Numbered from the stretch's first letter, positions 24,719 to 33,516 are shown. The stretch: 64,000 nt of DNA from Micromonospora violae (GCF_004217135.1 NZ_SHKK01000001.1:6634001-6698000); one strand, 5' to 3'. Made by a program: numbers and translations. Notes: generated by a model not told the origin, from the sequence alone.

Positions 24719-25966
24719 TCAGCCGGGGTCGGCCGGCCAGGTGCCGTCGTCGCGAACGCGGGCGGGGGCGCGGCCGAGCAGCAGAGTGGTCAGCGCGGCG
24801 TCGATGGTGTCGCCGAGGAACCACTCGCCGGCCTGATCCAGCGCGAAGATCCGGCCGCGCTCGTCCACCGCCAGGATGCTGTCCTGCTGCTCGGTGCCGA
24901 TCGGAAAGAGGCGTACGCCGAGCACCGCGCCGAAGTCCGCGAGGGTGTCGGCGGTGTGCGCGACGATGTGCGGGCGGATGTCGAACCGAGAGATCCACAC
25001 CTGCTCACCCCGGCCGCGCCGCGCCCCGACCAGGCTGGGGAACGCCGTGAGCGCCTCCACGGCGGCGGGAAAGACCTCGTGCTGATGGTTCCGCCCCGGC
25101 ACTGATGTGACATCCCGTACGGCGGCGGCGGCCATGATCTGGTCGCCGATATGGGGCCGCCACCCGGCCGCGACCAGCGCGTTGGCGACCTCGGCCGGGA
25201 AGCGCCCAGGATCGGGGTCGGGTGCCTCCGGCGCGCGCCAGGTCTCGGTGTAGGCGTGCGCCGTCTCCGGGAGGACGTTCGCTCGCACCAGGAAGGAGAT
25301 GCACGAGTCGCAGGGCCGCTCGGCGGGCCCACCAGCGGGATCACCCGGTTCACGGATCCGGAAGATCTCGAAGCGGGCACCCCCCAGCAGCGCGGCCGCC
25401 TCGGCCCGGCCCATCGGCGCGATCCCCTCGGCGGCGCGGCGGTGGTCGTACTCGTGCAGGACGTCGGAGACGACGATCAGCTCCGCGTGCGACTCCCCGC
25501 CGCGCACCAGCTCGCCGGGGGGCAGCTGGTCGAGATAGTCGCGGACGAGCGGGTGATGGTGCAGTGGCACGTCGGCCTTCGTGCCCTGGGCCGTCCAGAT
25601 CCGCCCATCGATGGTCAGATGCGCGGCCGTGTTCGGGGTGGCGCCCCGATGTATCTCCCGGACCAGCAGAGTCGACGGATCGACGGTGCGGGGAGCGGTC
25701 GGCCCCACGGGCTGACTGCGCCGGTACATCTCCGCCACCATCGTGCTCGGCACCCGGGGCCAGGTGGTGACCGTGCCGGTCTGCTTGTCGATGACGGTTG
25801 TCGGCAGGTCGCCCGGCACCGTGCGTACCTCGGTGGGCACGACGGACGTGATGACGTACCCCAGGTCGAACTCGTCGACCATTGCGGTGCACTCGTGGCC
25901 GAGGCGCTGGGAGTCACGGCGGGCCCAGGTGGCGGCGAGCTGCTCGGCCTGTTGACGGTCGATCAC
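24719..25966 (-). CDS. YrhB/Imm35-like, YwqJ-like deaminase and SUKH-3 three-domain protein
   Basis: A 415-residue protein made of parts typical of polymorphic toxin systems. Residues 1-85 resemble YrhB/immunity-35 domains; 100-235 look like a YwqJ-type deaminase with HAE at 160-162 and PCDSC at 218-222 as zinc/catalytic motif; about 255-400 match SUKH-3 (FPAEVANALVAAGW, then HIVAHTADTLADFGAVLGVR and LFPIGTEQQDSILAVDERG). It is divergent from the toxin operon that starts at 26046. It may be an immunity or decoy protein with a nucleic-acid-like deaminase domain; domain calls are by pattern and the role is inferred. GTG 25966 with TAGTTT six bases upstream. Confidence 0.7.
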   Translation of the reverse strand: MIDRQQAEQLAATWARRDSQRLGHECTAMVDEFDLGYVITSVVPTEVRTVPGDLPTTVIDKQTGTVTTWPRVPSTMVAEMYRRSQPVGPTAPRTVDPSTLLVREIHRGATPNTAAHLTIDGRIWTAQGTKADVPLHHHPLVRDYLDQLPPGELVRGGESHAELIVVSDVLHEYDHRRAAEGIAPMGRAEAAALLGGARFEIFRIREPGDPAGGPAERPCDSCISFLVRANVLPETAHAYTETWRAPEAPDPDPGRFPAEVANALVAAGWRPHIGDQIMAAAAVRDVTSVPGRNHQHEVFPAAVEALTAFPSLVGARRGRGEQVWISRFDIRPHIVAHTADTLADFGAVLGVRLFPIGTEQQDSILAVDERGRIFALDQAGEWFLGDTIDAALTTLLLGRAPARVRDDGTWPADPG

Positions 25967-25972
25967 GCATTG

Positions 25973-25978
25973 AAACTA
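25973..25978 (-). promoter_or_regulatory. -10 hexamer TAGTTT, leaderless SUKH gene
   Basis: On the minus strand TAGTTT ends six bases before the GTG at 25966. Confidence 0.4.
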
Positions 25979-26045
25979 CCGGACTACACGGATCGATGGC
26001 AGCCGGTATCGTTTCGCTCTACCGACGGTGACGGGAGGGGCGGCG

Positions 26046-26468
26046 GTGGGCGAACAGGCGGACCGGAGCGTCAATCGCGAGCTACGGGCCCGATTCGACG
26101 ACGTGTACGGGCAATACCAGCAGCTCAGATCCGGTTTGGACACTCTTCAGACGCGGCTTACCGCGCTCCGGGTGACCCGGCGGTCGGCCGACGGGCAGGT
26201 GATCGCGACCGTGGGCGCACAGGGCCAGGTGATCGAGGTTGAGCTGACGTCGGCCATCTACCGCGAGCGGGACGCGGGGGCGTTGGGCCGAAAAATCACC
26301 GAAACGATCCGGGCCGCCTCGACCGCCGCCGCCGAGGCCACCCGCGATCTGGTCGCCGAGAGCATGCCGGCCGGCTCCGGGACGATGGACTTCCTCAAGA
26401 CCGGCGACTACGCCGCACTGCTCGGTCGGGCCGACGCCGTACTCGGCAAAGGCGAGGCGGAGAGATGA
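26046..26468 (+). CDS. YbaB/EbfC-family protein of a type VII toxin operon
   Basis: A 140-residue protein with the YbaB/EbfC pattern: an N-terminal helix ([20 protein letters not shown]), a central beta sheet with [19 protein letters not shown] and a C-terminal helix. Members next to ESX-type toxins in actinomycetes are thought to help the partner small proteins; DNA binding is known for true EbfC. GTG 26046 is preferred since GGGAGG lies eight bases upstream; GTG 26028 is in frame. The stop overlaps the next ATG. Confidence 0.75.
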   Translation: MGEQADRSVNRELRARFDDVYGQYQQLRSGLDTLQTRLTALRVTRRSADGQVIATVGAQGQVIEVELTSAIYRERDAGALGRKITETIRAASTAAAEATRDLVAESMPAGSGTMDFLKTGDYAALLGRADAVLGKGEAER

Positions 26469-26797
26469 CCGACGGGCAGCTCTGGCTCGATCCGTCCCGC
26501 GCCCGCCGGGGTGGCGCCGACCTGGCGCTCGCCGGTGAGGCGGTGACGGCGCGTCGGGCGGCCGAGGGGGGCGCGATCGAGGCCGCCAGCGGTGCCCGGC
26601 CGTGGGGTCGCGACGACATCGGCGCCGCCTTCGAGCGCAACTACCGCGGGTTCGAGCAGACCGTGCTGCGCGCCTGGGCCGGCGTCGGGCATCGGCTCGC
26701 CGAGCTGGGCAGCGACGTGGTCGAGGCGGTCGATGCGAGCGTGCAGACCGACGGGGCCAACGCCGCCCGGGTCGGTCGGGCCGCCGACCGGCGCTGA
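26465..26797 (+). CDS. WXG100-like small helical protein
   Basis: A 110-residue helical protein lying between the YbaB-like gene and the toxin gene. It has a W-G turn ([14 protein letters not shown]) in the middle, as in WXG100/ESX partners, followed by a long helix ([20 protein letters not shown]). Such proteins pair with the N-terminal domain of large toxins for type VII secretion. ATG 26465 overlaps the preceding stop by four bases, so the two are coupled. Assignment rests on size, context and the turn motif. Confidence 0.65.
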   Translation: MTDGQLWLDPSRARRGGADLALAGEAVTARRAAEGGAIEAASGARPWGRDDIGAAFERNYRGFEQTVLRAWAGVGHRLAELGSDVVEAVDASVQTDGANAARVGRAADRR

Positions 26798-26809
26798 CGG
26801 CCGACCCCG

Positions 26810-29800
26810 ATGAGCATGCTGCCGAGTCCCATCCCGCACCCACTGGACTACGCGCCGTGGGACGTGCCCGGCTGGATCTACGAGGCCCTCGACTGGGTGG
26901 TCGGCGTGCAGTGGCCGGAGGGCAACGAGCGGGCCGTCTGGGACGTCGCCGACCAGTGGTACGCGGTCGCCTCCGTGCTCGCCGGGCCGCACGCCGATGC
27001 GGCCGCGGCCGCCGCCGAGGTGCACAGCGGGTACGGCGGGGTCGGGGCGGTCGACGCGGCGTTCGAGGCGGCCTGGCGCGGGATCGCCGAGGGTGCCGAC
27101 GCTCCGCTGCCCGTGCTGCTCGCGGTCACGGCCGACCTGGGCCGACTGGTCGAGGAGTGCGGCTGCGACATCGAGGGCGCCAAGCTGGAAGTCTGGATCG
27201 AGCTGGGCATCCTGGTCATCGAACTGCTCACTGTGGCGGTGGCGGCCGTGTTGACCGCCGGCGCCGCCACCCCGGCGGCCGGCGCGGCGATCACCGCCAC
27301 TCGGCTGCTGGTGCACCAGATCTTCAAGCGGCTGATGGGTCAACTCGCCAGTAAGGCCCTCCGGCACGGGCTCAAGGAGGCCAGCGAACGGGCCGCCAAG
27401 GAGGTCGCCCGAGGCGGTGCCCGCGGGTTCGCCAAGCGGGCCGCTCGGGAAGGGCTGGAGGAGGCCACCGAGGAGGCCGGAGTCACCCTGGCCACCCAGG
27501 CGTACCAGAACTCCACCGGGCGGGCACACGGCCTGGACCTGACCGATCTGGGCGCCTCGGCGGTCGGTGGGCTCGCCGGCGGGGCGGTGGCGCCGGTGGC
27601 CGGCCTGGGCCGGCACGCCACCGGGCGAGCCGCGAAAGTCGGGGAGCACCTGGGGCGGGAGATGACCGGCGAGGTGCTCGCCGAGAACGCGGCGAGCCTG
27701 GCCACCGGTCAGGGTCTGTCCTCCATGGACGACCTGGCGCGGGCCGCCGCGTCCGGGGTCACCGGCTCGGCGACCGCCCAGACCGACCATGCGCTGCGCG
27801 CCCGGCTCGACGCGCAGGCCAACGCCCTCGCCGGGGCATCGTTCGCCGGCCCGTCGCTTCCGCCGGTGCTGCCTGGGGCGGGCGATCCGACAGCTGCGGG
27901 AACGCCGCCCTCCCTCGGGGCCGCTTCGGTGACGGTATCGCCTGCGGCCGGGTCGTCGACGGCGGTCCCGTCAGCTGGGGACTCGCCTGTGGTCGAAGGT
28001 TCGGCGGCGGCCTCGTCAGCCGGGGACTGGCCTGCTGTCGGCACCTCGGCGGCGGGGGGCGTGGCTTCGGACGCTCCGGTCACCTCTGGCGGCGTTCCGG
28101 CGCAGGCTACGGATGCTGGTGGTGTGTCCTCGCCGAACCACCTGGACGCGCCAACGTCGCCGGGCCTCGGACAGCCACGAGCCGAGCTGGAGGCTGCTGT
28201 GGCGGCCGACGTGCACACGTCAGCACCGATGCCGGTCATCACGCCGTCCGATGTGGATCCAACGGTCCATCCGGTAACCGGGTCCGTGGCGGGGCCGGTC
28301 GGGGAGAGCACGGGCGCGCCGCACCCGGCGCCGGCTCAACCCCACCTCTCGGCCGTGGCCGCCCCCTCGGCCGGTCCCCTCGAATCGAGCAGTGGGTCGA
28401 CCGCTACCGGTGCACCGCCGGCCCACCCCGGCAGCGTGCCGCACGCCACCACCTCCGGACCGACCACCTGGGCCTCGGCGACTGGCCCCACCGCACCGAC
28501 GATCACGCCCGGTCCGGCGACGCCGGTCACCTTCGGCGCGCCAACCACCCCCAACGGGCAGCCGCCGGTCGCCCCCACGCCACCGGCGGTGGGTCGATTC
28601 GCCCTGCCGTCGCAAACACCGGCGCGGCAGCGACCCGCATCAGTGCGAGCGCATGACCATCCGGCCCGGGGCACAGCGTCGGTCCCCGTCGACGTGGCCG
28701 CGTTCGGTGCCCCGCCGGTGCGCGAGCCCGAGATGAACGACGCGTACGCGGCGCAGTGGGCCGCCGCAGCGGAAGCCGCCGAGCGGCGGCGCTACCAGGA
28801 CCACTACGAATCGCTGCGGATCGGGTTGGAGACCAACCGCCGGCAGGCCGAGGCCGCCCGACTGCGCACCCGTGCCGTCGAGCACGATCGCCGCGCCGTC
28901 GAGTACGCCAGCTACGCCCGACAGCTGCACCACGCCGGCAACCAGCAGTGGGCCGACGGCTGGCAGCGCGCCGCGAACGAGGAGGCGCGCGCGTACTCCG
29001 AATGGCGTGACCTGGCAGACGCGGTGCTGGCCGGCACCACCGCCCCGCCGGTGGTGGACATCAGTGCCACCTTCGAGCACGCCAACCGGGACGTGGGCGC
29101 ACTCGCGCTCGGCGCGGTCGAGACCGCCGGCCCGTCCAAGCTCACCGGCGACGACGATCCGCCGCCGATCGACGACTCCCGGCCGTACGGGCAGCCCGGC
29201 GGACTCCGCCCGCCGCTCGCCCTGCACCAGGTCGACGTCGAACGGCAGATGCCCCGCGAGCCGGACGGCAGCATCACCCGCACCGCCGACCCCCGCCGGG
29301 GTGGCTGGTTCCGGCTGCTCAACGACGGCGGCCCGGCGGCCGACGCCACCCGGGGCATCAACTGCCTGGACTGCACGCTGTCGCTCTTCGAAACCTGGGT
29401 GCACGGGCGGCCCCGCGTGTCCGCGCCCCGCACCTTCGACGGCTACCTGGACGGTGACATCCGGCGTCCCATCCGTGGCGAGGCAGGCGGCCCCGGCCGG
29501 GTGGAGGACGTGACCGGCGGGCGCTTCCAGCAACTCCTCGCCCCGGCGGCCGGCCAACGCGGCGACGCCGAGCAGGCACGGCAGGCCGCCGATCGGGGCT
29601 ACCGCAACCTGCACGACCAACTGCTGCTGGGCGGCCACGGCAGCTACTCGTTCCTGGTCACCGAGTGGGCGCACGGAGGTTCGCACGCCTGGGTGGCGCT
29701 CAACCAGAACGGCACGGTTCTCTTCGTGGACCCGCAGAGCGGTGTGGTCCGGGACCGTCCGCTCTACCCCGACGTGGTCGGCATCGACGCGCTGGTGCTC

Positions 29801-31165
29801 AGTGGAGACGGCCGACCGATGCCGCTCGGCGGGCTGCCCCGGGGCCGGTTCAGCGAACGGCCCGACCTGCCGGATCACCCACCGACGCACGACAACGGCA
29901 GCGACGGTGACCCGTACATCAACCGGATGTACCTGCTCCTCGACGGCCCAGGCTCGGCCCCCTGGCCACCCGACGCCGACAATGCATCGAGCGCTGAGTC
30001 CGACCAGCCCACACCAGCCAGCGGCCCTGCCCGCGCCGTCGCGGCGGCCCGCAGTGTGGATGATGTCTTCGCGGCCGGGGTGACTACCGTTGAGTTCGCG
30101 ACGACTGTCGACCCGCCCACCCTTCGCCGGCTGGTGCCGGATCTGGACGACGCGTCGGCCCAGGATCTGGTACGACTGTTCGCCGACGACCGGGTCCGGG
30201 ACATGCTCGACACCGCCCGGCGAGAGCCGCCCCCGAACGAGCCGGACCTGGCCGAGCGTCTGGTACGGCAGTTGGTACAGCATCCGGACCTGGCGCGCAT
30301 GATCCAGTCCACGCCTGAGCTCGCGGAGTCGCTGACTGCCCGTCCACTGACCCTGTATCACCTGGCCAGCCATCAACAGGCCATCGACGTCCTCGCCGAG
30401 GTGCTCGACGACGTCGCCCAACAGGAGGCGACGCGACAGCATTCGGACCGCCCGCAAGTGCCCCAACCCGAGCCGACCCCCCTCACCAGCGACCAGTTGA
30501 GAATTAGCGCAGGTATCCAGGTGCGGCGGGGGCCGGTCGCACAGGCAGGTTTCGACGAGGTCCGACGCGGCGACGCTTCCTACCGGAAGGGCTACCTCGA
30601 CGATCTCTATTTGGCGGCGATAGAGGCGCAGGCAGACCTGAATCAGCTTGCAGTGTCCCTCGCCCAAGTTGATGGTCATCGAGTCGGTGAGCCCGGCTGG
30701 CGTCCCCAGCCCAAGGACCGTCGTCGTGCCGAGGACAAGGTGGCCAAACACCAGGGCGATGTCTCCAAGCTACTTGACCTGGCCGCCGCGAAGGTCGAGT
30801 TCCGCAACCTCGACGACCTGTACGCCGCACTCGGACGACTCAAGGAACGCCCGGGCATCGTCGTTGTGAGCTGTGAAGATCGGTTTGTGTCCCCGATGAG
30901 TAGTGGTTATCGGGACGTTCAAATGGTGCTTCGGATGCGGAACGGCCACCTGGCCGAATTCCGCCTCCACCTGGCCGCGCTTGACGCTGTCGCGGTCTGG
31001 GAGCATGTGCTTTATGAGGTCCGACGTGACGTGGAGGCCCTTGCCGAGGAGGAGGGCAGAGCCTTGACACCTCGAGAGCGAGCAATCACGGACGGCATCC
31101 GTCTTCGCGAGCAGCAGTTGTTCTGGACCGCACTGCAGTCAACTTTTGAGGAGAAGTCTGAATGA
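26810..31165 (+). CDS. Polymorphic toxin with papain-like and RelA/SpoT-like domains
   Basis: A 1451-residue toxin. Order: WXG100-like export domain (about 1-130, with VQWPEGNERAVWDVADQW), hydrophobic and Ala-rich helices (130-330), a Ser/Pro/Ala-rich linker (about 340-640), a helical segment (about 645-750), a papain-like/glutamine deamidase domain (about 840-985) with Cys852 in INCLDC, His959 in GSHAW and Asp974 in VDPQSG, a helical spacer, then a C-terminal RelA/SpoT-like domain (about 1300-1400) with PKDRRRAEDKVAKHQGDVSK, SSGYRDVQMVL and Glu1383 in AEFRLHL. The Gln of the usual E-x-Q motif is Arg here. It would be exported by type VII secretion and act in the cytoplasm of a competitor. 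Base composition drops from about 30480 on. Confidence 0.82.
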   Translation: MSMLPSPIPHPLDYAPWDVPGWIYEALDWVVGVQWPEGNERAVWDVADQWYAVASVLAGPHADAAAAAAEVHSGYGGVGAVDAAFEAAWRGIAEGADAPLPVLLAVTADLGRLVEECGCDIEGAKLEVWIELGILVIELLTVAVAAVLTAGAATPAAGAAITATRLLVHQIFKRLMGQLASKALRHGLKEASERAAKEVARGGARGFAKRAAREGLEEATEEAGVTLATQAYQNSTGRAHGLDLTDLGASAVGGLAGGAVAPVAGLGRHATGRAAKVGEHLGREMTGEVLAENAASLATGQGLSSMDDLARAAASGVTGSATAQTDHALRARLDAQANALAGASFAGPSLPPVLPGAGDPTAAGTPPSLGAASVTVSPAAGSSTAVPSAGDSPVVEGSAAASSAGDWPAVGTSAAGGVASDAPVTSGGVPAQATDAGGVSSPNHLDAPTSPGLGQPRAELEAAVAADVHTSAPMPVITPSDVDPTVHPVTGSVAGPVGESTGAPHPAPAQPHLSAVAAPSAGPLESSSGSTATGAPPAHPGSVPHATTSGPTTWASATGPTAPTITPGPATPVTFGAPTTPNGQPPVAPTPPAVGRFALPSQTPARQRPASVRAHDHPARGTASVPVDVAAFGAPPVREPEMNDAYAAQWAAAAEAAERRRYQDHYESLRIGLETNRRQAEAARLRTRAVEHDRRAVEYASYARQLHHAGNQQWADGWQRAANEEARAYSEWRDLADAVLAGTTAPPVVDISATFEHANRDVGALALGAVETAGPSKLTGDDDPPPIDDSRPYGQPGGLRPPLALHQVDVERQMPREPDGSITRTADPRRGGWFRLLNDGGPAADATRGINCLDCTLSLFETWVHGRPRVSAPRTFDGYLDGDIRRPIRGEAGGPGRVEDVTGGRFQQLLAPAAGQRGDAEQARQAADRGYRNLHDQLLLGGHGSYSFLVTEWAHGGSHAWVALNQNGTVLFVDPQSGVVRDRPLYPDVVGIDALVLSGDGRPMPLGGLPRGRFSERPDLPDHPPTHDNGSDGDPYINRMYLLLDGPGSAPWPPDADNASSAESDQPTPASGPARAVAAARSVDDVFAAGVTTVEFATTVDPPTLRRLVPDLDDASAQDLVRLFADDRVRDMLDTARREPPPNEPDLAERLVRQLVQHPDLARMIQSTPELAESLTARPLTLYHLASHQQAIDVLAEVLDDVAQQEATRQHSDRPQVPQPEPTPLTSDQLRISAGIQVRRGPVAQAGFDEVRRGDASYRKGYLDDLYLAAIEAQADLNQLAVSLAQVDGHRVGEPGWRPQPKDRRRAEDKVAKHQGDVSKLLDLAAAKVEFRNLDDLYAALGRLKERPGIVVVSCEDRFVSPMSSGYRDVQMVLRMRNGHLAEFRLHLAALDAVAVWEHVLYEVRRDVEALAEEEGRALTPRERAITDGIRLREQQLFWTALQSTFEEKSE

Positions 31166-31602
31166 CCGAGGTGCCGGGTCTAGTGCTTCCCTCCTACTAC
31201 CTCTACTACCAGTCGCCGGTGAAGATCGTCCAAACTCCGGACGGCGGGGCCAGGGTCTGGCGACTGTCCATTGACTCAGGAGGCTGGCACGAGAAGAACG
31301 ATATTTTTGTGGAGATAACGCTAGGCGTCGGCGGCGACATATTCCGTCGTTCCGCAGAGGACTTTGTTCAGGAGGTGGAGGCGTTCCGAGCCCACCATCT
31401 CAGGGGCGATGGGCCAATCTTCGCGCTCTACGAGACGGTGCGCTCGATTGAGCTCCTGGCGGACGCCGAGGCGCGGCATGAGACGCCGAAGGAGCAGGCG
31501 CTCATTCGTGGGATTCGGCAGCGGACGTTCGTCATGTTCGAGGAGCAGCTCCGCGCGGCTGGTGATCCTGGCGCGGACCCCGACATAGCGAGAGCGGCGT
31601 AG
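31162..31602 (+). CDS. Candidate immunity protein of the toxin
   Basis: A 146-residue protein whose ATG overlaps the toxin stop (ATGA), the usual place for the cognate immunity gene. The N-terminal 85 residues (VLPSYYLYYQSPVKIVQ, VWRLSIDSGGWHEKND) match no family I know. Residues 89-130 align without gaps with toxin residues 1401-1442 (19 of 42 identical by eye), including LYE, E-x-L-A, TP-x-E-x-A and GIR-x-R. Codon use is poorer in G/C at third positions than the surrounding genes, which fits a transferred cassette. It should neutralise the RelA/SpoT-like domain; untested inference. Confidence 0.65.
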   Translation: MTEVPGLVLPSYYLYYQSPVKIVQTPDGGARVWRLSIDSGGWHEKNDIFVEITLGVGGDIFRRSAEDFVQEVEAFRAHHLRGDGPIFALYETVRSIELLADAEARHETPKEQALIRGIRQRTFVMFEEQLRAAGDPGADPDIARAA

Positions 31603-31604
31603 GC

Positions 31605-32258
31605 GTGCGTCGCAGTCAGACAGACGGAGGGACAGCCAGTGATGACCGAAGTACTGGACGGGCGGCTGTTCGGGCACGGGTGCGGTACGAGCAGGCGGTC
31701 TTCGGTGGCGACGCGAAGTCGTTGGACGAGGCGGCGCGGGATCTCACCGCGCTGGACGCGGACCCGCGACGAGTGAGGGCTTGCCTGAGGGAGGGTCGGC
31801 CTGTCGTGAACGGCACGCGCGTGAGCTCGGCCGAGACGTGGTGCCGGCAATTTTTCCTGGTTCCGGTCCGCCGAATCGAGCCGAGGCTGGAGTGTCGTCC
31901 CACTTCCGAGATACGGACTGGATCGTTGGGGAAGCGAATGTCAGCTAGTTGGGTGATTGATCTACGTGGGCACCTGGACGGGGCCTCGTTGGGTCGTTTG
32001 CGGGCAGCGCTCGGGCTCAATGGGGTTGGGCGTCTCGGCGACGACTGGGACGAGTTGTTCGGCGAAGTCTACCGAACGATCGCGGGGGTCGCTGCGAGCG
32101 TTGAGCTCTGGCGCGACGTGGACAGCCGAGGATGGCGCCTCGACATCGAACTGCCTGGGGACCCGGATGACTCGGACGTGCAGGATCTGCTGGCTGCGGT
32201 CCGGGCGGAGGTTGAAGCGGCAGGCGTGCAGGTCGCCTCGATCGCCCGTCGCCGCTAG
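31605..32258 (+). CDS. Unknown protein downstream of the toxin-immunity pair
   Basis: A 217-residue protein I do not recognise. The first 110 residues are basic and helical (AVRARVRYEQAVFGGDAKSL, then WCRQFFLVPVRRIEPRL); residues 112-217 form a second unit beginning MSASWVIDLRGHLDGAS and ending IELPGDPDDSDVQ and a helix. A start at ATG 31938 would give only the second unit. GTG 31605 begins two bases after the immunity stop, so it is in the same operon. It may be a second immunity gene or a remnant of an older toxin module. Confidence 0.5.
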   Translation: MRRSQTDGGTASDDRSTGRAAVRARVRYEQAVFGGDAKSLDEAARDLTALDADPRRVRACLREGRPVVNGTRVSSAETWCRQFFLVPVRRIEPRLECRPTSEIRTGSLGKRMSASWVIDLRGHLDGASLGRLRAALGLNGVGRLGDDWDELFGEVYRTIAGVAASVELWRDVDSRGWRLDIELPGDPDDSDVQDLLAAVRAEVEAAGVQVASIARRR

Positions 32259-32299
32259 GCGTCAAACTCGACGGTCGGTGGGGCGCTGGCGGCGCCGAT

Positions 32300-32305
32300 T
32301 AAGAT
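32300..32305 (+). promoter_or_regulatory. -10 hexamer TAAGAT, leaderless small membrane protein gene
   Basis: TAAGAT ends six bases before the ATG at 32312; no ribosome site between them. Confidence 0.45.
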
Positions 32306-32311
32306 CGACGC

Positions 32312-32551
32312 ATGGCGAGATCTGACAAGCAGGGCATCAGGTCCACTGTCTGGGCCTGGCCGGTTGGCATCCTGGTCGGCCTGGCGATCGGCCTTCCCGT
32401 GTTTGGGGCGAAGGGTGGCGTCGCCTTCGGGGTTGCCCTTGGCATTGCCTTCGCGCTCGGCCTGGGTGCGATCAGGGGCCGGGCCGAAGGCCGGGGTGGC
32501 CCGGGCGGCAGGGCCGCCGGAGATGGCGCCGACGCCGCAGGCCGAGGGTGA
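32312..32551 (+). CDS. Small glycine-zipper membrane protein
   Basis: A 79-residue protein with two hydrophobic helices rich in small residues ([20 protein letters not shown] and [18 protein letters not shown]) and a Gly/Arg-rich tail. Two short glycine-zipper helices suggest a membrane hairpin, possibly an oligomer. No family recognised. The stop codon TGA is the first triplet of the family B inverted repeat that follows, so the repeat sits exactly at the 3' end of the gene. Confidence 0.6.
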   Translation: MARSDKQGIRSTVWAWPVGILVGLAIGLPVFGAKGGVAFGVALGIAFALGLGAIRGRAEGRGGPGGRAAGDGADAAGRG

Positions 32552-32687
32552 TCGACTCGGGTTTGTTGAAGTCGGGGCATCCCAGCCTGGGGGATGGCCC
32601 GACTTTCATGAAGTCGAGTGGATCACCGCGGAAGTCGGGGCATCCCGGCCCGGGGATGGCGCGACTTTCATGAAGTCGAGTGGATCA
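32549..32687. repeat. Family B inverted repeat with an extra tandem right part
   Basis: TGATCGACTCGGGTTTGTTG begins the left arm and the right arm ends AAGTCGAGTGGATCA at 32625; inner arms AAGTCGGGGCATCCC and GGGATGGCCCGACTT pair. A second copy of the 3' part, GAAGTCGGGGCATCCC to GAGTGGATCA, follows at 32631-32687, a direct repeat with a 63-base period. The ends match the copies at 56858 and 58008. Confidence 0.8.
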
Positions 32688-32747
32688 TGGCGGACCGCGC
32701 ACGGAGCGGGAGTGGGGGCCGTGGGGCCGGGCAGTGTTGCGGAGGCA

Positions 32748-33389
32748 GTGAACGTACAGGAGGAGTTGCGGCCGCTGGTGGACCTGGTCGGGCCGGGGCC
32801 GAGCGCGCCCGCGACGGTGGCCGGCCTGGATGTCGCGTACGCCGAAGGTGGTGACCTTCTGGCGGCGGCCGTGACGGTCCTGGATGCCCGGACGTTGGCC
32901 GTGGTGGACTCCGCGGTCGGGGTGGGGCGGCCCGCGTTCGACTACGTGCCGGGGTTGTTCGCGTTCCGTGAGGTGCCCGCGTTGCTCGCGGCGCTTGAGC
33001 GTCTGACCACCGTCCCGGACCTGCTGGTCTGTGACGGGCACGGGCTGGCTCACCCGCGCCGGTTCGGGCTCGCGTGCCATCTCGGGGTGGTCACCGGGTT
33101 GCCCACGATCGGGGTGGGGAAGACGCCTCTGGTCGGGACGTGGGATCCGCCGTCCGCCGAGCGGGGTTCGTGGTCGTCGTTGCGTGACGGTGGGGACGTG
33201 GTCGGTCGGGTGTTGCGGACCCGGGACGGGGTGAAGCCGGTCTTCGTCAGCGTCGGCCATCGGATGAGCCTGGAGAACGCGACCGGGCAGGTGCTGGCGT
33301 TGACTCCGCGTTACCGCCTGCCGGAGACCACCCGCACCGCCGACCGGCTGTGCCGCGACGCCCTCGCCGAGGCGGAGCAGCCCGGTTGA
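32748..33389 (+). CDS. nfi: Endonuclease V
   Basis: A 213-residue deoxyinosine-specific endonuclease that starts repair of deaminated adenine. Family motifs: AGLDVAY with the first metal Asp, [18 protein letters not shown] (the second Asp and the conserved GxxHPRR turn), GVGKTPL and [10 protein letters not shown]. The start is uncertain: GTG 32748 fits the family N-terminus ([11 protein letters not shown]) but GGAGG at 32741-32745 is only two bases upstream; in-frame GTG codons at 32712 and 32721 are alternatives. The upstream region is filled by the family B repeat. Confidence 0.9.
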   Translation: MNVQEELRPLVDLVGPGPSAPATVAGLDVAYAEGGDLLAAAVTVLDARTLAVVDSAVGVGRPAFDYVPGLFAFREVPALLAALERLTTVPDLLVCDGHGLAHPRRFGLACHLGVVTGLPTIGVGKTPLVGTWDPPSAERGSWSSLRDGGDVVGRVLRTRDGVKPVFVSVGHRMSLENATGQVLALTPRYRLPETTRTADRLCRDALAEAEQPG

Positions 33390-33395
33390 CGGGCA

Positions 33396-33420
33396 GAGCA
33401 GCACGGCTGATCGGCTGCTC
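33396..33420 (+). terminator. Hairpin after endonuclease V gene
   Basis: GAGCAGC (33396-33402) pairs with GCTGCTC (33414-33420) around an 11-base loop, seven bases after the stop. Confidence 0.5.
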
Positions 33421-33516
33421 AGACCGGTCCGCCGCAGGTCGGCGGGTCGGGCGGTAAACCGTAACGCCGCACACATCCGGGCCGCTCTATGGGCGGTGGG
33501 GTGGGTGGGCCGGTAG

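Noticed and set aside
28640..30751. Long minus-strand open frame opposite the toxin gene
   Set aside because: Antisense shadow with no protein-like pattern; the plus strand has clear domains.
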